From UBA4644 sp964646225 (lineage in GTDB: Bacteria; Bacillota; Clostridia; Oscillospirales; Butyricicoccaceae): a stretch of DNA of 64,000 nucleotides. Position 1 is the first letter of the stretch. The number at the start of each line of letters is the position of its first letter. The stretch covers positions 15,418-79,417 of the forward strand of contig CAZYAD010000002.1 of assembly GCA_964646225.1 (NCBI GenBank). The letters are read 5' to 3'. Below, one piece after another: positions 16,192 through 23,155 of this stretch. A model generated the notes under the pieces. The model saw only the letters and a program-made list of their open reading frames with translations. It did no database searches and was not told the DNA's origin. The position numbers were made by a program, and so were the translations under genes.

Positions 16192-17349
16192 ATGGAAACG
16201 ATCTATCTGGACAACGGCAGCACCTCTTTTCCAAAGGCCCCCGGTGTGGGCGAGGCCATGTGTGATTTCATCCGGAACATCGGCGTCAATATCGGCCGCG
16301 GCGGCTACGAGGCCGCTTATTCCGCCGCCGGCGTGGTGCTGGATACCCGGGAGCGGCTGTGCCGCCTGCTGGGCTTCCGCAAGCCGGAAAATGTGATCTT
16401 CACCTCCGGCATCACTGCCTCCATGAATGTTCTGCTGAAGGGCCTGCTTCGGCCGGGGGATACCGTCCTCACCACCTCCATGGAGCACAACGCCGTGATG
16501 CGTCCCCTGCGCCAGCTGGAGCGCACCGGCGTCCGGGTGCAGTGCATCCCCTGCCGTGACGACGGCTCGCTGAATTTCGAAGCCTTCCTGCAAATGGCAA
16601 AGCCGGGCGTCCGCGCACTGGTGATGACCCATGCCTCCAATGTCTGCGGCACGGTACTGCCGGTACGGGAGGTGGCGGAGGTCTGCCGCCCGCTGGGCAT
16701 CCGGACTGTGATCGACTGCGCTCAGAGCGCCGGCATCCTGCCGGTGGATCTGGAGGGCTGGGGGGTGGACGCCGTTGCCTTCGCCGGACATAAGGGCCTC
16801 CTAGGCCCCCAGGGCATCGGCGGCTTCCTGATTACCGACGGGCTGGCCGCCGAGCTGGAGCCCCTGCTCTCCGGCGGCACCGGAAGCATCTCCCATCTGG
16901 AGACCGTCCCCGATTTTCTCCCCGACCGCTTCGAGCCCGGCACCCAGAACCTCCCCGGCATCTTCGGCCTGCGGGCCGCGCTGCTTTGGCTGGAGGAGCA
17001 GGGCATCGATTCCATCCGGGCGCATGAGCTGGCCTGTACCGACCGCCTGCTGCGGGGCTTTTCCCGGCTGGAGGGCCTCCGGGTGGTGGGCCGTCCCGAC
17101 TGCACCCGGCGCACCGCCGTGGTGTCGGTGGACTTTCTCACCATGGACAATGCCGATGCCGCCTTCGCGCTGGAGGACCGCTACGGCATCCTGACCCGCT
17201 GCGGCCTGCACTGCGCCCCCGCCGCCCACAAAACGCTGGGTACCTTCCCCCAGGGCACGGTGCGCTTTGCCCCCGGCCACGCCACCACTCCGGCGGAGGT
17301 CGACTGCGCCGTGGAGGCCGTCGCCGCGCTGCTTTCCGCCCGCCGCTGA
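16192..17349 (+). CDS. NifS/CsdB-like class V aminotransferase (cysteine desulfurase or selenocysteine lyase)
   Basis: The 385-residue PLP enzyme has Lys201 in FAGHKGLLGPQG as Schiff-base lysine, SMEHNAVMRPL with the ring-stacking His, and a catalytic Cys341 in RCGLHCAP. This HCA arrangement matches SufS/CsdB enzymes, which release S or Se from cysteine or selenocysteine. ATG 16192 follows AAAGGGAGCGAGCATCC. It is transcribed away from yedE and toward the grd operon. Mobilising selenium for selenoproteins is inferred from location; a general sulfur role cannot be excluded. Confidence 0.85.
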   Translation: METIYLDNGSTSFPKAPGVGEAMCDFIRNIGVNIGRGGYEAAYSAAGVVLDTRERLCRLLGFRKPENVIFTSGITASMNVLLKGLLRPGDTVLTTSMEHNAVMRPLRQLERTGVRVQCIPCRDDGSLNFEAFLQMAKPGVRALVMTHASNVCGTVLPVREVAEVCRPLGIRTVIDCAQSAGILPVDLEGWGVDAVAFAGHKGLLGPQGIGGFLITDGLAAELEPLLSGGTGSISHLETVPDFLPDRFEPGTQNLPGIFGLRAALLWLEEQGIDSIRAHELACTDRLLRGFSRLEGLRVVGRPDCTRRTAVVSVDFLTMDNADAAFALEDRYGILTRCGLHCAPAAHKTLGTFPQGTVRFAPGHATTPAEVDCAVEAVAALLSARR

Positions 17350-17427
17350 AGCGCCCCGGCAGCCGCAGTTATAGATTTTTTCTTGAAACTGCTTCCATTA
17401 AAAATTCAAATAGCTTGTGGGTTTTGC

Positions 17428-17455
17428 TTGTGCTTCCCGGTGGGTGCGGTAAAAT
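17428..17455 (+). promoter_or_regulatory. Candidate promoter of the glycine-riboswitch/grd operon
   Basis: TTGTGC and TAAAAT are spaced by 16 nt, about 50 nt before the riboswitch. A short hairpin, ACCGTGC / GCACGGT (17466-17482), lies between the promoter and the aptamers. Confidence 0.55.
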
Positions 17456-17504
17456 AAAAGTATCGACCGTGCGAAGGCACGGTTCCATAGGATTGGATGA
17501 TGTT

Positions 17505-17692
17505 TTCGGGAGATTCCGCCCTCGGGCGGGGCCGAAGGAATAAGTGCGGCAGCTGCCAACCGCCGTGCGAAGATCTCAGGCTTCCGGGACCGAAAGCGGA
17601 CAACACTCTGAAGAGCGAAAGCACCGACGGAGCAACCCCGGCCCTCCGGGGGAATCTCTCAGGTCAGCACCCCGCGCAAGGAACTTCTCCTC
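17505..17692 (+). ncRNA. Tandem glycine riboswitch
   Basis: Two aptamer-like units occur in tandem. The first has GGGAGA, then GCCGAAGGAATAA, ATCTCAGG and GGGACCG. The second has GAGCGAAAGCACCG, ACGGAGCAA and TCTCTCAGG. These are the conserved blocks of the glycine (gcvT) riboswitch. It precedes grdX and the glycine reductase genes, so it probably turns the operon on when glycine is abundant. No clear intrinsic terminator follows it before grdX, so control could be at translation initiation or through a terminator I did not resolve. Confidence 0.9.
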
Positions 17693-17775
17693 GTTCGCGG
17701 ATCGGCGAAGAAACAGAGCGAACGGCGGTATTTTGCTGTGTGTTCGATCTGTTTTTTGTTTTTTGGAGGGACTTT

Positions 17776-18189
17776 ATGGAAAGCATCAGCACCTGTCTGG
17801 TGGTCACCAACAATCCCCTTGTCACCGAATGTCTGCCCCCGGCTTATGCTGTGGAGTATCAGGCCGTCTCCCATCGGGAGCTTCTGGTCCGGGTGCGGGA
17901 TCTGGTCTACGGAGGCCACCGCCTGTACACCCACCCCCTGTCGGGCAGCGTCAAGCCCAACGAAACGCCCTACAAGTCGGTTCTGGTCTCCAAAAAGCCC
18001 CTTGGCATGGAGGCGGAGGAGGCCATGATTATCTCCGACAGTATCGCGGTGTTCGATAAGTTCCCGCCCATACGGCGGGAGCTGCCGGAGCGGGTGCTCA
18101 GGGATTTTCGCCTGATCGACTATACCCTGCTCTGCGGCGCTGTCGGACTGGACGCCGTGGCAGGTCTTAGTAACAGAACCCACTACTAA
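17776..18189 (+). CDS. grdX: GrdX family protein
   Basis: The 137-residue protein begins CLVVTNNPLV, with ELLVRVRDLVYGGHRLYTHPLSGSVKPNETPYKSV-type sequence in the middle, the signature of GrdX proteins that head glycine/betaine reductase operons. The molecular role of GrdX is not known. The ATG follows GGAGG by 6 nt, is about 85 nt downstream of the riboswitch, and the stop is 22 nt before grdE. Confidence 0.9.
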   Translation: MESISTCLVVTNNPLVTECLPPAYAVEYQAVSHRELLVRVRDLVYGGHRLYTHPLSGSVKPNETPYKSVLVSKKPLGMEAEEAMIISDSIAVFDKFPPIRRELPERVLRDFRLIDYTLLCGAVGLDAVAGLSNRTHY

Positions 18190-18211
18190 AAGGAAGAAGG
18201 AGGTGTTCGCT

Positions 18212-19510
18212 TTGAAATTGGAACTGGGTTATATCCAAATCTCGGACATTCAATTTTCAAAGGAATGCAAAGTAGAAAACGGCACCCTTTATGTGGATCC
18301 CGAAGCCGTCAAAGCCTTCATGTATGAGGATGACGATGTAAAGGATTGGGTCGCGGACTTCTCATTTGATATCGCCAGACCCGGCGAGAGCGTCCGCATC
18401 ACCCCCGTGAAGGATGTCATCGAGCCCCGCGTCAAGGTCGAGGGCGGCGGCGGGATCTTCCCCGGCGTCGTCTCCAAGGTGGATACCGTCGGCTCCGGCA
18501 AGACCCATGTCCTCCGGGGCATGGCCGTGGTCACCGCCGGCAAGATCGTCGGCTTCCAGGAGGGCATCATTGATATGTCCGGCCCCGGCGCACAGTATTC
18601 CCCCTTCAGCAAGCTGAACAACTTCGTTGTGGTAGCTGTGCCGAAGGATGGCTATCAGGATCACAAGCATGAGTACGAGCGTGCCGTCCGTCTGGCCGGT
18701 CTCCGGGCCGCCGTCTTCATCGGCGAGCTGGGCCGCAATGTCACCCCCGATGAGAGTCAGGTCTTCGAGACCCCCGGCATCAAGGAGGGCATCGAAAAGT
18801 ACCCCGACCTGCCCCGCGTGGCCTATGTGCATATGCTGCAGACCCAGGGCCTGCTGCATGACACCTATGTTTACGGCGTGGACGCCAAGCGCACCCTGAC
18901 CACCATCCTCAACCCCACCGAGACCATGGACGGTGCCATCCTCAGCGGCAACTGCGTCTCTGCCTGCGACAAAAACACCACCTACCATCATCTGAACAAC
19001 CCCGTGGTGGCAGAGCTGTTCGCCCAGCATGGCAAGACCCTGAACTATGTCTGCAACATCATCACCAATGAAAATGTCTACCTGGCCGACAAGCAGCGTT
19101 CCTCCGACTGGAGCGCAAAGCTGTGCCGTCTGCTGGATCTGGACGGTGCCATCGTCTCGCAGGAGGGCTTCGGCAACCCCGATACCGACCTGATCATGAA
19201 CACCAAAAAGATCGAGCTCCAGGGCGTCAAGACCACCATCATCACCGATGAATACGCCGGACAGGACGGCAAGTCCCAGTCCCTGGCCGACGCCGACCCG
19301 CTGGCCGATGCCGTGGTCACCGGCGGCAACGCCAACCAGGTCATCATCCTGCCCAAAATGGACAAGGTGATCGGTATGCTGGACTATGTGGACGTCATCG
19401 CCGGCGGCCATGCCGGCTCCCTGCGGGAGGATGGCTCCATCGAGGCCGAGCTGCAGGTCATCACCGGCGCGACCAACGAGATGGGCTTTAACTGCCTGAG
19501 CGCCCGCTGA
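18212..19510 (+). CDS. grdE: Glycine reductase component B, proprotein GrdE
   Basis: GrdE is the precursor of the alpha and beta subunits of the glycine-binding protein B. With a TTG start at 18212 it has 432 residues and begins MKLELGYIQI like its homologues; AGGAGG lies 8 nt before this TTG, and an upstream in-frame GTG is too close to the site. Self-cleavage is expected at Asn247-Cys248 in SGNCVSACDKNTTYH, making a carbonyl (pyruvoyl-type) group that binds glycine as a Schiff base. It acts with the selenoprotein GrdB downstream. Confidence 0.95.
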   Translation: MKLELGYIQISDIQFSKECKVENGTLYVDPEAVKAFMYEDDDVKDWVADFSFDIARPGESVRITPVKDVIEPRVKVEGGGGIFPGVVSKVDTVGSGKTHVLRGMAVVTAGKIVGFQEGIIDMSGPGAQYSPFSKLNNFVVVAVPKDGYQDHKHEYERAVRLAGLRAAVFIGELGRNVTPDESQVFETPGIKEGIEKYPDLPRVAYVHMLQTQGLLHDTYVYGVDAKRTLTTILNPTETMDGAILSGNCVSACDKNTTYHHLNNPVVAELFAQHGKTLNYVCNIITNENVYLADKQRSSDWSAKLCRLLDLDGAIVSQEGFGNPDTDLIMNTKKIELQGVKTTIITDEYAGQDGKSQSLADADPLADAVVTGGNANQVIILPKMDKVIGMLDYVDVIAGGHAGSLREDGSIEAELQVITGATNEMGFNCLSAR

Positions 19511-19537
19511 GTATCCGCGAAAGGAGGAAATCACACA

Positions 19538-20839
19538 ATGAGTTATAAAGTCGTACACTATATCAACCAGTTCTTCGCCCAGATCGGCGGCGAGGAAATG
19601 GCCCATGTGGCCCCCGAGCTGCGGGAAGGCATCATGGGTCCCGGCTTGGCCTTCAATACCGCCTGGAAGGGCGAGGCCGAGATCGTCAAGACCATCGTCT
19701 GCGGCGACTCCTACTTCGCCGAGCACGAGAAGGAGGCCAAGGAGCAGATCCTGGCCTGGGTCAAGGCCGAGCAGCCCGACCTGTTCATCGCCGGCCCCGC
19801 CTTCAACGCCGGTCGTTACGGCTATGCCTGCGCCACCATCTGCGCCGCCGTCCAGGAGGAGGGCATCCCCGTCCTCACCGGTATGTATGAGGAAAACCCC
19901 GGCGCCGACCTGAAAAACAAGGTCCTGATGGTGGCCACCGCCAACAGCGCCGCCGGTATGCGCAAGGCCGCTCCCGCCATGGCCAAGCTGGCTTTGAAGA
20001 TCATGAAGGGCGAGCCTCTGGGTGCCTCCGTGGAGGATGGCTATATGCCCAACGGCATCCGGGTCAACTTCTTTGAAAAGGAGCGGGGCGCAAAGCGCGC
20101 CGTGGATATGCTGGTGAAAAAGCTCAACGGCAAGCCCTTCGTCACCGAATATCCCATGCCCTCCTTTGACCGCGTTCCCCCCAATCCCGCCGTCAAGGAT
20201 CTGTCCAAGGCCACCATCGCCCTGTGTACCTCCGGCGGCATCGTGCCCAAGGGCAACCCCGACCACATCGAGTCCTCCTCCGCCTCTCATTACGGCGAAT
20301 ACTGCATCGCCGGTGTGGACGACCTGACCGCCGAGACCTATGAGACCGCCCACGGCGGCTATGACCCCGTTTATGCCAATGCCGATGCTGACCGCGTCCT
20401 GCCTGTGGACATCCTGCGGGAGTTCGAGCGCGAGGGTAAGATCGGCAAGCTGCACGATTATTATTACGCCACCGTTGGTAACGGTACCGCTGTCGCCTCC
20501 GCCAAGGCTTTTGCCGCCGAATACGCCCAGAAGCTGTTGTCCGCCGGTGTCGATGCCGTTATCATGACCTCGACCTGAGGCACCTGTACGCGTTGCGGTG
20601 CAACGATGGTTAAGGAGATCGAGCGTGCCGGCATCCCCGTGGTGCATATGTGTACCGTCACTCCCATTTCTATGACAGTTGGTGCGAACCGGATCGTTCC
20701 CACCATCGCCATTCCTCACCCCCTGGGCAACCCCGCCCTGACGCTGGAGGAGGAAAAGGCGATCCGCCGCAAGCTGGTCAGCCGCGCCCTGGAGGCCCTG
20801 ACCACCGAGGTGGAAGACCAGACCATCTTTGAGGTCTGA
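19538..20839 (+). CDS. grdB: Glycine reductase component B gamma subunit, selenoprotein GrdB
   Basis: The in-frame TGA at 20576-20578 is read as selenocysteine (Sec347), giving 433 residues. Immediately around it is TST-Sec-GTCTRCGAT, the conserved active-site block of GrdB. The frame continues 87 codons with family sequence (VHMCTVTPISMTVGANRIVPTI-type) to the TGA at 20839. A hairpin CGTTGC-GGT-GCAACG at 20591-20605 lies 12 nt past the UGA and could be the SECIS. GrdB with GrdE binds glycine and passes a carboxymethyl group to the Sec of GrdA. Confidence 0.96.
20576..20605 (+). promoter_or_regulatory. Sec codon and candidate SECIS hairpin of grdB
   Basis: The UGA codon is followed after 12 nt by a 6-bp stem, CGTTGC / GCAACG, with a GGU loop. 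Bacterial SECIS elements sit just downstream of the UGA and carry a G in the apical loop, which fits. The competing stem GCACC / GGTGC (20580-20601) could be an alternative fold. Confidence 0.65.
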
Positions 20840-20873
20840 TCCCCTTTTTTCGCAATCACAAATCTCTCTTCTT

Positions 20874-20926
20874 CCGTTTCGCCCTCCCTCCGGTGCGCTG
20901 CCCGCCGGGGGGCCGGGCGGAAACGG
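20874..20926. repeat. Hairpin in the grdB-trxB spacer
   Basis: CCGTTTC-GCCC pairs with GGGC-GGAAACGG (one bulge) across a GC-rich loop, inside the 147-nt spacer between grdB and trxB. There is no T-tract, so it is more likely an RNA stability or processing element than a terminator. Confidence 0.5.
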
Positions 20927-20986
20927 CCGGAGGCAGCCCGGTCTTGTTCCGGACTGAACAATCATCATGCAGGAGAGCGAGCTACT

Positions 20987-21928
20987 ATGAGCAAAATTTA
21001 TGATGTGATCATTCTGGGCGCAGGCCCCGCCGGTCTGACCGCCGGCCTGTATGCCGGCCGCGCCCGTCTGTCCGCCCTGATCATCGAAAAGGGTCAGGAT
21101 GGCGGCCAGATCGCCATTACCGATGAAATCGAAAACTATCCCGGCCAGATGGTCGAGGGCGAGAGCGGCCCCAGCCTGATCGCCCGCATGACCCAGCAGG
21201 CGGCCAAATTCGGCGCAGAGCGGGTCTCCGATGTCATCAAGAGCGTGGAGCTCCGGGGTGATGTCAAAAAGCTGGTGGGCAACAAGGGCGAATACCTGGC
21301 CAGGACCGTGATCCTGGCCACCGGCGCCTTCCCCAAGCCCATCGGCTGCAAAAACGAGGGCAAGTTCATCGGCAAGGGCATTTCCTTCTGCGCCACCTGC
21401 GATGCTTCGTTCTTCGAGGACTTCGAGGTCTATGTGGTGGGCGGCGGCGACTCCGCCGTGGAGGAGGCCATGTACCTGAGCAAGTTTGCCCGTAAGGTCA
21501 CCATCATCCACCGGCGCAACGAGCTGCGCGCGGCCAAGTCCATCCAGGAAAAGGCCTTTGCCAACCCCAAGCTGGCCTTTCTGTGGGACACCGTGGTGGA
21601 GGAGGTCTGCGGCGATGAGCTGATGGACAGCATGATCGTCAAAAATGTCAAGACCGGCGAGCTGACCCGGATCGAGGCCGACCCGGATGACGGCATCTTC
21701 GGCCTGTTCGGCTTCATCGGCTACAATCCCAACTCCGCCCTGTTCGAGGGGCAGATCGAGCTGGATCGCGGTTACATCGTTACCGACGCCGATATGCACA
21801 CCAGCCTGCCCGGCGTGTTCGCCGCCGGCGATATCCGGGTCAAGTCCCTGCGCCAGGTAGTCACCGCCGCCGCCGACGGCGCCATCGCCGCCATGCAGTG
21901 CGAAAAGTACCTGTCCGAGCAGGAATAA
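20987..21928 (+). CDS. trxB: Thioredoxin reductase of the glycine reductase system
   Basis: The 313-residue FAD enzyme reduces the thioredoxin encoded next to it. The N-terminal FAD-binding GAGPAGLTAG is at about residues 11-20. The redox pair is C135-A-T-C138, the NAD(P)H-binding GGGDSAVEEA lies near residue 150, and the FAD-binding FAAGDIR near residue 283. The second Rossmann motif continues into HRRNELRA, where paired arginines typically recognise the NADPH phosphate. Placement between grdB and trxA fits electron supply to GrdA. The ATG follows a weak site (GGAGAGCGAGCTACT). Confidence 0.96.
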   Translation: MSKIYDVIILGAGPAGLTAGLYAGRARLSALIIEKGQDGGQIAITDEIENYPGQMVEGESGPSLIARMTQQAAKFGAERVSDVIKSVELRGDVKKLVGNKGEYLARTVILATGAFPKPIGCKNEGKFIGKGISFCATCDASFFEDFEVYVVGGGDSAVEEAMYLSKFARKVTIIHRRNELRAAKSIQEKAFANPKLAFLWDTVVEEVCGDELMDSMIVKNVKTGELTRIEADPDDGIFGLFGFIGYNPNSALFEGQIELDRGYIVTDADMHTSLPGVFAAGDIRVKSLRQVVTAAADGAIAAMQCEKYLSEQE

Positions 21929-22002
21929 GCCGAAAACACCGGTGCCGCGCTGCGGTGCCGTTGGATCAATCACAATTTTATGGAATAAAGGAGATGCCTA
22001 CC

Positions 22003-22320
22003 ATGCTGGAACTGGATAAGACTACCTTCGAGGCCGAGGTCCTGCAAGCCCCCGGCAAGATCCTGGTGGATTTTTATGGTGACGGCTGCGTGCCCTGCGC
22101 CGCGCTGATGCCCCATGTCCACGCCTTCGCCGAGACCTACGGCGACAAGCTCAAGTTCTGCGCTCTGAACACCACCAAGGCTCGCCGTCTGGCCATCGCC
22201 CAGAAGGTCATGGGCCTGCCTGTCATCGCCATTTACGAAAACGGCACCATGATCGACAGTCTGGTCAAAGACGATGCCACCCCCGAGAATGTGGAGGCCA
22301 TGATCAAGAAGTATTGCTGA
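22003..22320 (+). CDS. trxA: Thioredoxin, GCVPC active-site type
   Basis: The 105-residue thioredoxin has the motif DGC29-V-P-C32 instead of the usual WCGPC, lacking the tryptophan. This GCVPC variant is known from thioredoxins serving glycine reductase in amino-acid-fermenting clostridia. The conserved cis-Pro segment is MGLPVIAIYENG (about residues 70-81). It carries electrons from TrxB to the selenenyl-sulfide of GrdA. ATG 22003 has AAAGGAG 9 nt upstream; the earlier in-frame ATG touches that site. Confidence 0.95.
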   Translation: MLELDKTTFEAEVLQAPGKILVDFYGDGCVPCAALMPHVHAFAETYGDKLKFCALNTTKARRLAIAQKVMGLPVIAIYENGTMIDSLVKDDATPENVEAMIKKYC

Positions 22321-22410
22321 CGCAGTACGCCTTGTGCCCCCGCACCCCCAAAATCCCCGTATAGAAAGGCGCAAGCCTTGCTATAAATCTATGAAGAAGG
22401 AGGATAAGAC

Positions 22411-22881
22411 ATGAGCATCTTAAACGGCAAAAAAGTCATCATCATCGGTGACCGTGACGGCATCCCTGGCCCCGCTATCGCAGCGTGCGCTGAGTCTGCC
22501 GGTGCCGAAGTTGTTTTCTCCTCGACGGAGTGCTTCGTCTGAACGGCCGCTGGTGCAATGGATCTGGAAAATCAGAAGCGTGTCAAGGAATTCGCTGAGC
22601 AGTATGGCCCCGAGAATGTTGTTGTTCTGCTGGGCGCCTCTGAGGGCGAAGCCTCCGGCCTCGCTGCTGAGACGGTCACCAATGGTGACCCCACTTATGC
22701 AGGTCCGTTGACTGGAGTCTCGTTGGGACTCAAGGTTTATCATGTTTGTGAGGAAGAAGTCAAGGCAGAGTTCGATGAAGCTGTCTATGACGAGCAGGTC
22801 AGCATGATGGAGATGGTTCTGGATGTCGACGATATCGCCGGCGAAATGAGCTCGATCCGTGAGCAGTTCTGCAAGTATTAA
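22411..22881 (+). CDS. grdA: Glycine reductase selenoprotein A
   Basis: GrdA is a 156-residue selenoprotein. The TGA at 22540-22542 encodes Sec44 within C41-F-V-Sec44, the redox pair of the family. The N-terminus (GKKVIIIGDRDGIPGPAIAA) and the segment after the UGA (TAAGAMDLENQKRVKEFAE) are those of GrdA. The protein takes the carboxymethyl group from component B as a Se-carboxymethyl-selenoether and presents it to component C, then is reduced by thioredoxin. AGGAGG precedes the ATG. Without UGA recoding only 43 residues would be made. Confidence 0.97.
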
Positions 22882-22927
22882 CAAAGGTTCCCGGCTCAGC
22901 CGGGATCACCGGGCCACAGACGCACAA

Positions 22928-22960
22928 AAGGGGGCGGCGGCTTCAGCCGTCCGCCCCCTT
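22928..22960 (+). terminator. Strong hairpin after grdA (possible partial terminator)
   Basis: AAGGGGGCGG / CCGCCCCCTT forms the outer stem and CGGC-TTCA-GCCG an inner one. The following TTGTCCGTTTTCC is a poor T-tract. It may reduce read-through into grdC or protect the 3' end of grdA mRNA. Confidence 0.6.
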
Positions 22961-22976
22961 GTCCGTTTTCCTGCCG

Positions 22977-23095
22977 CCGTGGCTCGCTGCACCGGCGCGG
23001 CCCTGCCCGGGGCTGCCTCCGGACTGTCCTGCATCAGTCCGTCGTCTCCCTCTCCTCCGGATCGAGTCGTTCCTGAGCGGTGCAGCGAGCCATGG
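22977..23095. repeat. Inverted repeat in the grdA-grdC spacer
   Basis: CCGTGGCTCGCTGCACCG (22977-22994) and CGGTGCAGCGAGCCATGG (23078-23095) are inverted copies with one mismatch, 83 nt apart. The region between is GC-rich and has no gene. The function is unknown; it may be an intergenic mobile repeat or an RNA structure. Confidence 0.65.
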
Positions 23096-23155
23096 TGACA
23101 GAAGGTTTCCATTTACACAATTTGATTGCATGATGAAAGAAAGGTCGTGGACGAA

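Noticed and set aside
19538..20839. grdB as a pseudogene split by a stop codon.
   Set aside because: The stop is UGA at the exact family position of selenocysteine, with uninterrupted conserved sequence on both sides.
18362..21973. A 1203-codon open frame on the minus strand opposite grdE, grdB and trxB.
   Set aside because: It is a shadow of GC-rich codon bias: it mirrors the codon positions of the real genes, lacks a ribosome binding site and any family resemblance, and covers the opposite strand of four well-defined elements.
22411..22881. grdA as a frameshifted or truncated gene.
   Set aside because: The only in-frame stop is the UGA for Sec44 in the Cys-x-x-Sec motif; the rest of the gene is intact.
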